Source: Oxalobacter formigenes (lineage in GTDB: Bacteria > Pseudomonadota > Gammaproteobacteria > Burkholderiales > Burkholderiaceae_D). From it: a DNA stretch of 64,000 nucleotides. Below are positions 8,283 to 16,995 of this stretch, one piece after another (positions within the stretch are counted from its first letter, which is position 1; every line of letters begins with the position of its first letter). Under the pieces are notes generated by a model, which made no database searches, had not been told where the DNA came from, and saw only the letters and a list, made by a program, of their open reading frames with translations. The stretch covers positions 49,064 through 113,063 of the forward strand of contig JAMPAN010000003.1 in assembly GCA_023667225.1 (NCBI GenBank), in the 5' to 3' direction. Both the position numbers and the translations under genes were made by a program.

Positions 8283-8696
8283 TTAGTCTGGTTTTGTGAT
8301 AAATCCCACTTTTTGAATGCCGGCGCGCTGGGCTGCCGCCATAACGCGGACGATATGGCCGTATTCAGCCTGCCGGTCGCCATGAATACGAATTTCCGGT
8401 TGCTCATTTTGTTTGACAAGGGATTGAAAACGTTCTTCCAGCACTTTTTCGTCCAGTATTTCTTTTTCCCAGAAAAGCATTCCGTCCCGGTTAATGGCAA
8501 TGGTTACAACATCGGTTTTATCGTTATCAGGCAAGGTTTGTGCTTGCGGTAAATCAAGTTTGACTGTGCGGGTAAAAACCGGTACAGCCAGGATAAGGAT
8601 GATAAGGAGAACCAGCATCACATCTACAAACGGGGTCACGTTGATTTCGCTGAGAGCTTCATCATGATTTTCCGGCGGGTGGTAACCAAATGCCAT
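8283..8696 (-). CDS. exbD: biopolymer transport protein ExbD/TolR
   Basis: A 137-residue protein with one N-terminal membrane helix (VMLVLLIILILAVPVF, residues ~24-40) preceded by INVTPFVDV. The aspartate in that motif is the proton-translocating residue of the family. The rest is a periplasmic domain. I chose ATG at 8696 because GAGGAAAG precedes it; the longer frame extends into exbB. With ExbB and TonB it forms the inner-membrane motor that energises outer-membrane receptors. It is the last gene of a tonB-exbB-exbD unit. Confidence 0.92.
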   Translation of the reverse strand: MAFGYHPPENHDEALSEINVTPFVDVMLVLLIILILAVPVFTRTVKLDLPQAQTLPDNDKTDVVTIAINRDGMLFWEKEILDEKVLEERFQSLVKQNEQPEIRIHGDRQAEYGHIVRVMAAAQRAGIQKVGFITKPD

Positions 8697-8697
8697 T

Positions 8698-9396
8698 TTA
8701 TGTTCTTTCCTCAAACGATATTGTTCCGGTTTGTCCGGATGGCGTACCAATCAGAAAATAGGCATGTAGTTGCCTGGCAAAACGGTTCATCCATCCGATG
8801 GCATGGCGATTGCTTCGCACCAGGGTGTTGTAGCCCAGCACAGCCGGAATAGCTACAGCCAGGCCCAGTGCTGTCATGATCAGCGCTTCGCCAACCGGTC
8901 CGGCGATTTGGTCAATGCTGGCCTGACCGGATGCGCTGATGCCTGTCAGGGCATGATAAATTCCCCATACTGTTCCAAGCAGGCCGATAAAGGGAGCAGT
9001 GGAGCCGATGGATGCCAGGATGGACAGGCCACTTTGCAGGCATAGTGTGCTGTCGTCAATGACGCCGCGCAGGCTTTCTGTTAACAGTTCCGGCAGGGAA
9101 ATCCTGTTTTTTAGCATGTTTTCCCTGGAAGCATGGCATTGTACCGCCAGGTTGGCTTCAAGTGCCAGTTGCAGGAAGGGGTTATTTTTTCCTTGTTCGG
9201 AAAGGATATTAAACCCCTCTTCCAGATTGCGGGCTGTCCAGAATCGGGCAATTCCGTTAGTCATCCTGTGGAAACGGAGTATCCGCAGGGTATGGGTGGC
9301 AATCAGATACCAGGATGCAACAGACATACCCAAAAGGAAGAGTGCAATACACTTAATCAGCAGGTCTCCCTGGCGCCATAATGCAAGGAAAGCCAT
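8698..9396 (-). CDS. exbB: MotA/TolQ/ExbB proton channel protein
   Basis: A 232-residue protein with three membrane helices: residues ~14-32 (CIALFLLGMSVASWYLIA), ~120-145 and ~165-185. It shows the family signature in LSILASIGSTAPFIGLLGTVWGIYHAL. That segment holds the residues lining the proton path in ExbB/TolQ. Its stop is one base from the exbD start, so the pair is translationally coupled. It stands between tonB and exbD, which favours ExbB over TolQ. Confidence 0.93.
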   Translation of the reverse strand: MAFLALWRQGDLLIKCIALFLLGMSVASWYLIATHTLRILRFHRMTNGIARFWTARNLEEGFNILSEQGKNNPFLQLALEANLAVQCHASRENMLKNRISLPELLTESLRGVIDDSTLCLQSGLSILASIGSTAPFIGLLGTVWGIYHALTGISASGQASIDQIAGPVGEALIMTALGLAVAIPAVLGYNTLVRSNRHAIGWMNRFARQLHAYFLIGTPSGQTGTISFEERT

Positions 9397-9498
9397 TTTA
9401 TTCGTGAAAGATAAGAGATAAAAACTGGCTCATGATAACAGGATCGTTTGCATTTCCGGGAATTTTGTATGGATGATTTCCTGTCGCATGAAATGCAG

Positions 9499-10203
9499 TT
9501 AGTCTGTCAGTGAAAAACGTACGGCCTGGGTATGCCAGAAAGGAATGGGCGTATTGCCCTGCCTGGCAGGAATGTAACGCCATTTTTTGACGGCGGCTAT
9601 AGCGGCATTATCCAGGCGGGAATAGCCGCTGGATTTTTTCAGACGTATGTTATCTACCTGGCCTGTGGACAGAATATGAACTGCGAGAATGACCATGCCT
9701 TCCTCGCCCATGCGGCGGGAAGCTGCGGGATAGGGCGGTTTTGGGTTATTGGCAAAAGCTGCATCGATTCGGGGCGAAAAAAAAGCGCCGGTTCCTGCAC
9801 CGTACCCTTGTGTTTGCCCGGTTCCATTACTTTCTCCGACAGCATCAGGGGAGGCCTTGTTGTATCCTGTTTCCGGTTTGTTTGCTGATTGAGAGTCAGC
9901 CTGTTGTTTTGATGGAGGCCGGAAAGCGGATGGTTGGTTATGATGTTTCTGCCGGGATTGCTGTCTGCTTTTTCCAGATGCTTGGGAAGGCATTGTGACT
10001 GGCAATCCGCTGCCTGTGGGTCCATTGCCTATTGTTGAAGGCGGAGAGATCAGGACGCCAATGATAGGAAGGGTAACGCCTGGTGCAGCGGGTGCTTTTC
10101 TTTTGGGCAGGCAGGCCAGCAGTATGGCATGGATAAGCAGTACGCAAAATAATATGGGCCAGGAAAAGCGGGCGGTTTTCTCCGTTGATGGGAAAGGGGG
10201 CAT
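9499..10203 (-). CDS. tonB: energy transducer TonB
   Basis: A 234-residue protein with an N-terminal anchor helix (FSWPILFCVLLIHAILLACL, residues ~13-32). A ~110-residue low-complexity periplasmic linker rich in Gln, Pro, Ser and Lys follows. The C-terminal TonB domain begins near PPYPAASRRMGEEGMVIL and ends VKKWRYIPARQGNTPIPFW. It transmits ExbB/ExbD energy to TonB-dependent receptors. It heads the operon; none of the window's other genes is a TonB receptor. Confidence 0.93.
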   Translation of the reverse strand: MPPFPSTEKTARFSWPILFCVLLIHAILLACLPKRKAPAAPGVTLPIIGVLISPPSTIGNGPTGSGLPVTMPSQASGKSRQQSRQKHHNQPSAFRPPSKQQADSQSANKPETGYNKASPDAVGESNGTGQTQGYGAGTGAFFSPRIDAAFANNPKPPYPAASRRMGEEGMVILAVHILSTGQVDNIRLKKSSGYSRLDNAAIAAVKKWRYIPARQGNTPIPFWHTQAVRFSLTD

Positions 10204-10227
10204 GATTTTCTATGCTTGCCGCCAGCT

Positions 10228-11478
10228 TTAATGTTTTTCCTCGCCAATCAAATGCAGTGAATCCTGTATTTTCTGGTTGGCGGCATGCCAGCGCATGAAG
10301 AGGAGGGTCATGGCGGCTACAAAAAGGCCAAAGATGACGATGATGGTATGAACATTCAGATCCAGCATGATCATGAGGCCGTACATCATCAGCATAGTGA
10401 TGATGGAGATATTTTCATTGAAATTCTGTACGGCAATCGAATGGCCGGCCGATAGCAGCACATGCCCGCGGTGCTGTAAGAGCGCGTTCATTGGCACAAC
10501 AAAGAAGCCGGCCAGCATACCGATAAGGATTAAGAGAGGGTAGGCAAACCAGAGCGAGCGAACCATGGTCATAATCATGACGACAAATCCCATGGCGATG
10601 CCAATCCACATGACACCAAGCGATTTTCGCAGGGGGATAAACCGGGCGGCACCGACAGCGCCCATCGTAATTCCGATAGCACAGACACCTTGCAGGAAAG
10701 CAGCTTTGTCCAATGGAAGGTCCAGGGCTTCTTCAGCCCATTTCAGCACGATGAATTGCAATGTGGCACCAGCTCCCCAGAAGAGTGTAGTGATTGCCAG
10801 GGAGATTTGTCCCAGTTTGTCTTTCCAGAGGGTAGTCAGGCTGCGGCAGAAGCTTTTGATCAGCAGGACAGGGTTGGTTGGTTGCTTTTCATAACGTGCG
10901 CCGGTATCCGGTATGCGCAGGTTGAAGGCGGCGGCCAGGGCATAAATGATAAAGACGATAGCCAGCGAGGCCTTGTGGGGAGAATCAAAAAACGGAAAGA
11001 TGTGGTTTAACAGCCAGGCAGATACGCCGGCGTTGATCAGTGCGCCGCCCATCACGGTACCCAGAATGATGGATGTTACTGTCAGCCCTTCTATCCAGCC
11101 GTTAGCCATGACCAGTTTTTCTGCGGGGAGGAGTTCGGTCAGTATGCCGTATTTGGCTGGTGAATAGGATGCCGCACCAAATCCAACGACAGAATAGGCG
11201 AAAAGGGGGTGAATGCCCAGAAAAATCAGGATGCAGCCTACAATTTTGATGGAATTTGCTATAAACATGACGCGGCCTTTGGGGAAAGCATCGGCAAAAG
11301 CGCCGACAAAAGCAGCCAGTCCGATATAAGAGATGACAAATACCTGCTTGAGCATGGGAGTCATCCATCCGGGTGCTTTTCTTGCAACCAGCAGGGAAAT
11401 GGCAACAAACAGTAGGGCGTTATCTGCAAGGGAAGAAAAGAATTCTGCTGCTAAAATGGTGTAGAAACCGCGTTTCAT
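10228..11478 (-). CDS. lplT: lysophospholipid transporter LplT-like MFS protein
   Basis: A 416-residue major facilitator with about 12 membrane segments. It begins MKRGFYTILAAEFFSSLADNALLFVAISLL, which matches the LplT subfamily opening (FxxLxxAQFFSALADNALL). YSPAKYGILTELLPAEKLVMANGWIEG is the strong LplT signature. LplT flips lysophosphatidylethanolamine into the cell for re-acylation, usually beside aas; no aas is present here. It ends 24 bp upstream of tonB and may be transcribed with it. The symbol rests on motif resemblance. Confidence 0.88.
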   Translation of the reverse strand: MKRGFYTILAAEFFSSLADNALLFVAISLLVARKAPGWMTPMLKQVFVISYIGLAAFVGAFADAFPKGRVMFIANSIKIVGCILIFLGIHPLFAYSVVGFGAASYSPAKYGILTELLPAEKLVMANGWIEGLTVTSIILGTVMGGALINAGVSAWLLNHIFPFFDSPHKASLAIVFIIYALAAAFNLRIPDTGARYEKQPTNPVLLIKSFCRSLTTLWKDKLGQISLAITTLFWGAGATLQFIVLKWAEEALDLPLDKAAFLQGVCAIGITMGAVGAARFIPLRKSLGVMWIGIAMGFVVMIMTMVRSLWFAYPLLILIGMLAGFFVVPMNALLQHRGHVLLSAGHSIAVQNFNENISIITMLMMYGLMIMLDLNVHTIIVIFGLFVAAMTLLFMRWHAANQKIQDSLHLIGEEKH

Positions 11479-11642
11479 GATTTTGGGGAAGGTCTGTAAC
11501 GGGGTGATAGTTTATAACATGAAAGAGTATCAAAGCCGAATTTTTCTCCGGGAAGGAGTGAAGATTTATTTTATAGGCTGGAGTAAAATGCCTTCCTTCT
11601 CCTGCCCGTAACCAGGTTTGTTTGCCCAGGAAAATTCTTACT

Positions 11643-12719
11643 ATGTCCAGACCACTTGTTGCCTATATTGATGTGGCTGCCATGCAGCATAATCTTTCGC
11701 TTGCCCGTTCGCTGGTTCCGCAGTCCCGTGTCTGGGCTGTGGTCAAGGCAAACGGGTATGGACATGGACTGGAGTGCTGCGCAAGGGCTTTTGTTGATGC
11801 GGATGGTTATGCGCTGGCGGAGATTGAGGCGGCTGTTTATTTGCGTGACCTGGGGTACAAAAAGCCGATTTTGCTGCTGGAAGGGTTTTTCAGCGAAAAT
11901 GAGCTTCCGGTTATTGCCCATTATGATCTGGAATTTGTTGTCCATTCGAAAGAGCAGATCGCTATGCTGGAAAGCAAGGTGGGCGCTCCCAGGCTGAAGG
12001 TTCATCTTAAAATGAATACCGGCATGAATCGTCTCGGATTTAAACCGGAAGAATACCGATCGGCTTATGAGCGAATAAGAGCGCTGCCATCGGTTCAGTC
12101 TGTTTCCCTCATGACGCATATGGCCAATGCCGAAGAACGCGGACATCCCAGACTGGATGTTGCCGAACAGATGCGTCGTTTTGAAGCAGGCGCAAAAGAG
12201 ATTGACGCTTTGCGCAATCTTTCCAATTCCGCCACGATTCTGTTACATCCGGAAGTGTTTTCCCATTGGGTTAGGCCTGGTATTATGCTGTACGGCGGTA
12301 CGCCCGGCGGCAAGACCGCAGAGGAGTTTGGTCTGAAACCGGCCATGACGTTGACCAGTGAGCTGATCCAGATACTGGATATTGCCGAAGGGGAAGCTAT
12401 TGGTTATGGCAGCTGCTTTGTTGCCACATATCCCATGCGGATTGGTGTGGTGGCTTGCGGTTATGCCGATGGTTATCCGCGAACAGCGCCGGAGGGTACG
12501 CCTATTCTGGTGGACGGTATTAAAACACGCCTTGTCGGGCGGGTTTCCATGGATATGATGACGGTTGACCTGACCCCGATTCCTGATGCCCATTATGGCA
12601 GCGAGATTGTCCTTTGGGGAGACGGGCTGCCGATTGATGAAGTGGCCGAAGCGGCTGGAACACTGGGCTATGAACTGATGTGTGCGCTTTCAAAGCGTCC
12701 CCGGATTGTGGAGCGCTGA
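11643..12719 (+). CDS. alr: alanine racemase
   Basis: A 358-residue PLP-dependent fold-type III racemase that makes D-alanine for peptidoglycan. The PLP lysine is in AVVKANGYGHG (residue ~35). The catalytic tyrosine region is YGSCFVATYPMRIGVVACGYADGYPR, and VGRVSMDMMTVD is also characteristic. The ATG at 11643 has AGGAAA upstream; an earlier in-frame TTG would add seven residues. Its stop overlaps the radA start by one base, so the two are coupled. Confidence 0.96.
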   Translation: MSRPLVAYIDVAAMQHNLSLARSLVPQSRVWAVVKANGYGHGLECCARAFVDADGYALAEIEAAVYLRDLGYKKPILLLEGFFSENELPVIAHYDLEFVVHSKEQIAMLESKVGAPRLKVHLKMNTGMNRLGFKPEEYRSAYERIRALPSVQSVSLMTHMANAEERGHPRLDVAEQMRRFEAGAKEIDALRNLSNSATILLHPEVFSHWVRPGIMLYGGTPGGKTAEEFGLKPAMTLTSELIQILDIAEGEAIGYGSCFVATYPMRIGVVACGYADGYPRTAPEGTPILVDGIKTRLVGRVSMDMMTVDLTPIPDAHYGSEIVLWGDGLPIDEVAEAAGTLGYELMCALSKRPRIVER

Positions 12720-14089
12720 TGGCAAAAGCCAGGACGGTTTTTACTTGTACGGAGTGCGGCGGCATCAGCAGTAAATGGGCGGGAAAGTGTCCTTCTTGCG
12801 GACAGTGGAATACCCTGGCTGAAACAGTTGCCGAAAAAGGTGCCAGCCGTTTTTCCGGGCAATACAGGGGACTGGCTGAAGCTGCTCCGGTGCAAAATCT
12901 GGCTGAAATTGAGGCCGTTGATGTACCCCGTATTGTGACCGGTATCAATGAATTTGACCGTGTGCTGGGCGGCGGACTGGTGCCGGGCGGAGTGGTTTTG
13001 ATTGGCGGCGATCCGGGAATTGGCAAATCCACGCTGCTTTTGCAGGCATTAGCTAATCTGGCAAAACTGCACCGGGTGCTTTATGTGAGCGGTGAGGAAT
13101 CCGGCGCGCAGATTGCCATTCGCGCCCGGCGGCTTTCTCTTCCCACCTGGGACTTGCAACTTCAGGCAGAGATCCAGCTGGAAAAGATTCTTGCCACGCT
13201 TGCAGAACAAAAGCCGGATATTGCTGTTATTGACTCTATTCAAACGTTGTATTCCGAAGCGCTGTCTTCTGCGCCTGGTTCTGTGGCGCAGGTGCGTGAG
13301 ACAGCCGCGCAGCTGACGCGCATGGCCAAACAAACCGGCACCGGCATTATTCTTGTGGGGCATGTGACCAAGGAAGGCGCGCTGGCGGGACCTCGCGTGC
13401 TGGAGCATATTGTTGATACGGTGCTTTATTTTGAGGGGGATGCACATTCCAGTTTCCGCCTGGTTCGTGCGTTCAAGAATCGTTTTGGCGCGGTAAACGA
13501 GATGGGGGTTTTTGCCATGACGGAAACCGGGTTGAAAGGGGTTTCCAATCCGTCAGCGCTTTTTCTTTCCCATCACGAAAAGCAGGTGCCGGGCGCCTGC
13601 GTTATGGTAACGCAGGAAGGAATGCGTCCTCTTCTGGTTGAAATACAGGCGCTGGTGGATGCTTCTCCGCTTCCCAATGCGCGGCGTCTTTCTGTGGGGC
13701 TGGAGCATAACAGGCTGGCGATGCTTCTGGCGGTGCTGCATCGCCATGCAGGTATTGCGGCTTATGATCAGGATGTTTTTATCAATGCTGTCGGCGGTGT
13801 CCGGATTTCGGAGCCGGCAGCTGATCTGGCTGTTTTGCTGGCTATTTATTCTTCTCTGCGCAATCGTCCCTTGCCACGCGGGCTGGTGGTTTTTGGCGAG
13901 GTAGGGCTGGCCGGTGAAATTCGTCCGGCTCCGAGAGGGCAGGAGCGTTTGCGTGAAGCAGTCAAGCTGGGGTTTTCGATTGCCATTATTCCCAAAGCCA
14001 ATATGCCCAGGCAGAAAATGGAGGGAATGGACATTGTTGCTGTGGAAAGGATAGATGAGGCGCTGGAGCGTCTTCATGAGCTGGCCTGA
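12719..14089 (+). CDS. radA: DNA repair protein RadA
   Basis: A 456-residue protein that acts as a branch-migration helicase in recombination repair. An N-terminal C4 zinc finger (CTECGG...CPSCGQW, residues ~9-28) comes first. Then comes a RecA-like ATPase with Walker A GGDPGIGKSTLL near residue 100, the RadA-specific KNRFG motif (FKNRFGAVNEMG), and a C-terminal Lon-like domain (DVFINAVGGVRISEPAADLA). The ATG at 12719 overlaps the alr TGA. Confidence 0.96.
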   Translation: MAKARTVFTCTECGGISSKWAGKCPSCGQWNTLAETVAEKGASRFSGQYRGLAEAAPVQNLAEIEAVDVPRIVTGINEFDRVLGGGLVPGGVVLIGGDPGIGKSTLLLQALANLAKLHRVLYVSGEESGAQIAIRARRLSLPTWDLQLQAEIQLEKILATLAEQKPDIAVIDSIQTLYSEALSSAPGSVAQVRETAAQLTRMAKQTGTGIILVGHVTKEGALAGPRVLEHIVDTVLYFEGDAHSSFRLVRAFKNRFGAVNEMGVFAMTETGLKGVSNPSALFLSHHEKQVPGACVMVTQEGMRPLLVEIQALVDASPLPNARRLSVGLEHNRLAMLLAVLHRHAGIAAYDQDVFINAVGGVRISEPAADLAVLLAIYSSLRNRPLPRGLVVFGEVGLAGEIRPAPRGQERLREAVKLGFSIAIIPKANMPRQKMEGMDIVAVERIDEALERLHELA

Positions 14090-14116
14090 CAGGAAGGCCG
14101 GCAGAATAGGGAAGTA

Positions 14117-15433
14117 TTATGCCAGGCCTGCCAAAAGGCAGGATGCAGCCTGGATGCCGCTTCTTACGGCAGATTCCAGCGTACCTGGATAGCCTGAATG
14201 GAGGTAATCACCGGCAAAAACCAAACCAGGTATGCCGCTTGAAGTATTGGGGCGAATCAGTGCCGGGCGGCAGGCAAAGGTGGCTTGCCGTTCCGAGATG
14301 GTTCGGCTCCATTGCGGAGAAGCCAAAAGCGGCTGATGAAAAACGGCAGACAGCTGACGGGCTGTTGTTGTTTCAAGATCTTTGCGTGTGATGCCTTCAA
14401 GTGAAGAAGAGGCGCTGATAACAACAGCCAGTATGCCTTCCCATTCGGGATTGAGCCAGCCCCGGTCGAAAACAAATTGTCCCCGGTGTTCCAGTGTTGC
14501 ATCCTCTTTCAGGGCGGAGAAGGGAAATGGAAGGCGAATAGCCGGAGAATAGCCAAAATAGCAAGTGTGGATAGGTTCAAAGTCAAGGGAATCGAAAAGG
14601 GTGGTTTCTTTCTGCCTTTTGAGCAGGGCCGCAGCTGCCGGAGCAGGCGTGGCAATGACAACTGCATCAAAAGGTTGGCCGGCTACCCGCCAGCCGCATT
14701 CTGTTTGGTTGAGAGAACGGATGGTGTTCCCGCCAATAAAAACACCGCCGCGCTGGCGGACAAAGGCTACGGCTTTTTCCGGAAAAAGGGAGGAAAGATC
14801 CTGTTTGGGAATCAGCATGTCTGAGGCTTTCCGGCCTTTGCCAATGCTGTCATGCAGAATGTTCAGAAAGATTTGTGCGGAAGCTTGTTCAGGCGGTGTA
14901 TTTAATGCCGCGACACAGAGAGGCCGCCACAGGAGGGAATAGAGCCGTGCTGTTTGCCCAAGGCGCTTCAGGAGAGTTGTAACCGGGCAATCTTCATTCA
15001 GTTTCCAGCCCATCCAGCGGGCGGTGGACATAAAACGGACCAGGGCTATCCTGTCTGCTGTTTTTAGCCCGTTTGCGCGAAAGAGCGCCCAAACCAGATG
15101 CAGCGGGGCAGGCAGGCCAGCGGTAACAAACGACAGATTTTTTGTCTGCGGGGGATAGCGTATCTGCAAAGGTAAACGGAGAAAAGCAGTATGCAGGTTG
15201 ACCCCCACTTTTTTCATCATGGAGAAAGATTTCTTGTAGGCGCCAAGCAGAATATGCTGGCCATTATCCAGGCTTTTACCGTCTATGGTAATACGTCGTG
15301 CCCGGCCGCCGGGAACATGAGAGGCGTCAAACAGGGAAACAGCCATGCCGGCATCAGCCAGTTCCACGGCAGCCGCGCAGCCTGCCCAACCGGCGCCAAT
15401 GACGGCAACTGTTTTCTTCTCAGTACCGGACAT
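14117..15433 (-). CDS. hpnE: hydroxysqualene dehydroxylase HpnE
   Basis: A 438-residue flavoprotein of the squalene-associated amine-oxidase-like family. An N-terminal FAD-binding motif (VAVIGAGWAGCAAAVELADAG) is followed by GGRARRITIDG, and LDNGQHILLGAY is characteristic of HpnE. The C-terminal VFAGDYLHSGYPGTLESAVRSG closes the flavin site. HpnE reduces hydroxysqualene to squalene in the HpnC-HpnD-HpnE route. It overlaps hpnD by 14 bases. HpnC and a squalene-hopene cyclase are not in this window. Confidence 0.9.
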   Translation of the reverse strand: MSGTEKKTVAVIGAGWAGCAAAVELADAGMAVSLFDASHVPGGRARRITIDGKSLDNGQHILLGAYKKSFSMMKKVGVNLHTAFLRLPLQIRYPPQTKNLSFVTAGLPAPLHLVWALFRANGLKTADRIALVRFMSTARWMGWKLNEDCPVTTLLKRLGQTARLYSLLWRPLCVAALNTPPEQASAQIFLNILHDSIGKGRKASDMLIPKQDLSSLFPEKAVAFVRQRGGVFIGGNTIRSLNQTECGWRVAGQPFDAVVIATPAPAAAALLKRQKETTLFDSLDFEPIHTCYFGYSPAIRLPFPFSALKEDATLEHRGQFVFDRGWLNPEWEGILAVVISASSSLEGITRKDLETTTARQLSAVFHQPLLASPQWSRTISERQATFACRPALIRPNTSSGIPGLVFAGDYLHSGYPGTLESAVRSGIQAASCLLAGLA

Positions 15434-16253
15434 AGGCTTTCCAGGCCAGCCAGAGCTTGTGAAATGGAGAAAGCGAGATGCGGCGGTGTAATACCTTAAA
15501 ATCGTTAGTCTCGATTTTGATTAACAATGTCCTATAGATTTCTGCCATGATCAGGCCGGGTTTCTGGTTTTTCCGGTCTGCTTCGGGAAGCAGGGAAAAG
15601 GCTTCGTGATAGGCCGCATGGGCATGTTTTGCCATAGAAGCCATACAGGCGGAAAAATTATCCGTATGGCGCAGGTTTATCAGATCATTACGGGAAAGGC
15701 CGAAATAGGCCATTTCATTCTCCGGCAGGTAGATTCTGCCCCGCCGGATATCTTCTCCCACATCGCGGATAATATTGGTCAATTGAAAAGCCAGCCCCAG
15801 TTTTTCTGCATACTGTATGGTTTGGGGTTGCGTTGCACCGAAAATGCGGGATGCCAGAATACCTATGGTACCGGCAACATGCCAGCAATAGGATGAGAGC
15901 GCATTAAAATCCGGATAACGCGTCTGGTTAAGATCCATCTGCATACCGTCTATCAATGCATGGAAATATTCTCCTTGCAAGTTATAAGATGCCAGGTGAG
16001 GATACAGTGCGCGGGCAACAGGGTGGGAAGGATTTCCTTTCAGCATGGCATGGATTTCTTTCCGCCATGCAGCCAGTTTCTCACGGGCAAGCCCCGGATC
16101 CGGGCATTCATCTACAGCATCGTCCACCTCGCGGCAATAGGCATACAGGGCTGTAATCGCACGGCGGCGTTGCGGTGGGAGGAAGCGGAAACTGTTGTAG
16201 AAGCTGGAAGCGCTTTCCGCTGCTTTTTTCTGGCAATACTCGTCGGGAGACAT
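15420..16253 (-). CDS. hpnD: presqualene diphosphate synthase HpnD
   Basis: A 277-residue trans-isoprenyl diphosphate synthase. It couples two farnesyl diphosphates to presqualene diphosphate. The two aspartate-rich motifs are present (YCREVDDAVDE, and FQLTNIIRDVGEDIRRGRIYLP). The opening MSPDEYCQKKAAESASSFY matches the family, so I chose ATG at 16253 rather than the TTG seven codons upstream. Coupling with hpnE by overlap supports HpnD over a phytoene synthase. Confidence 0.9.
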   Translation of the reverse strand: MSPDEYCQKKAAESASSFYNSFRFLPPQRRRAITALYAYCREVDDAVDECPDPGLAREKLAAWRKEIHAMLKGNPSHPVARALYPHLASYNLQGEYFHALIDGMQMDLNQTRYPDFNALSSYCWHVAGTIGILASRIFGATQPQTIQYAEKLGLAFQLTNIIRDVGEDIRRGRIYLPENEMAYFGLSRNDLINLRHTDNFSACMASMAKHAHAAYHEAFSLLPEADRKNQKPGLIMAEIYRTLLIKIETNDFKVLHRRISLSPFHKLWLAWKAYVRY

Positions 16254-16373
16254 GAAGAGCGGCACATGTAACAAACTGGAATGTTTTGCGATTATCGCGC
16301 AAAAACAGTTCAGGACGAAAGACGCCGGCCTGTTCTTGCGCAGCAGGCGGTTTTATTTTTGCCGGAAAAGGTT

Positions 16374-16883
16374 TTACCTGATGTGAGAGCCGGGTACATG
16401 GTTGTGTGCTTCCTGTTTCGGGATTTCACCGGCAGGAATCCGGAAGAGTTCGGTCAGGATGCCGCAATGGGGAGCGCCAGCCTTGCACAGGCAGGGCATA
16501 TTGCCGTTGTGGGCCTGGCCGGATTGCCGGATCATTTCCCTGCAACGGCAATATTTGCGTAAGTCCCGAAGCTGTTTTTCCAGTTTTCGCAGCTCCCGGA
16601 TACGGCCGGCCACATGACTAATATGTTCATCCAAAAGGGCATTGACTTCATGGCAGTTGTCTTCTTCTGCATCATTAAAATGCAAAAGCGCCCGGATTTC
16701 GTTAAGCGTCATGTCCAATGTCCGGCAGCGCCGGATAAAGAGCAGGCGTTCCATGTGCTGTTTGCTGTATATCCGGTAATTGCTGTTTGTGCGGCGGCTT
16801 TCAGGCAGGAGGCCTTCCCGCTCGTAATAGCGTATTGTTTCTACCTGTGTGCCGGTTGCCTGTGCCAGTTCGCCGATTTTCAT
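16374..16883 (-). CDS. MerR-family heavy-metal-responsive regulator (CadR/PbrR-like)
   Basis: A 169-residue regulator with an N-terminal winged helix (MKIGELAQATGTQVETIRYYEREGLL), a coiled-coil dimer helix and a metal-binding C-terminus. The cysteine before the dimer helix (DNCHEVNALLDEH) and the later CRCREM and CLCKAGAPHC cysteines fit Cd(II)/Pb(II)/Zn(II) sensors. A His-containing tail follows. It is divergent from a P-type metal ATPase whose promoter has the MerR-type 19-bp spacer, so it very probably controls that gene. Confidence 0.9.
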   Translation of the reverse strand: MKIGELAQATGTQVETIRYYEREGLLPESRRTNSNYRIYSKQHMERLLFIRRCRTLDMTLNEIRALLHFNDAEEDNCHEVNALLDEHISHVAGRIRELRKLEKQLRDLRKYCRCREMIRQSGQAHNGNMPCLCKAGAPHCGILTELFRIPAGEIPKQEAHNHVPGSHIR

Positions 16884-16932
16884 GGCTGTTATCCCTTTTA
16901 TTTAACTTTTGTTTTTGCTTATTTTACCCTCC

Positions 16933-16963
16933 TTGACTCTATAGCGGCTACAGGGTTTTTAAT
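16933..16963 (+). promoter_or_regulatory. MerR-type promoter/operator of the metal ATPase
   Basis: The -35 element TTGACT (16933-16938) and the -10 element TTTAAT (16958-16963) are 19 bp apart, the overlong spacing that MerR regulators correct by DNA distortion. Between them lies an imperfect dyad, ACTCTATAG and CTACAGGGT, of the kind bound by CadR/PbrR/ZntR. The pairing of regulator and site is inferred from the divergent layout. Confidence 0.8.
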
Positions 16964-16995
16964 ATTTCTGAAAGAGTTTGAAAGGAATCAGGAAT

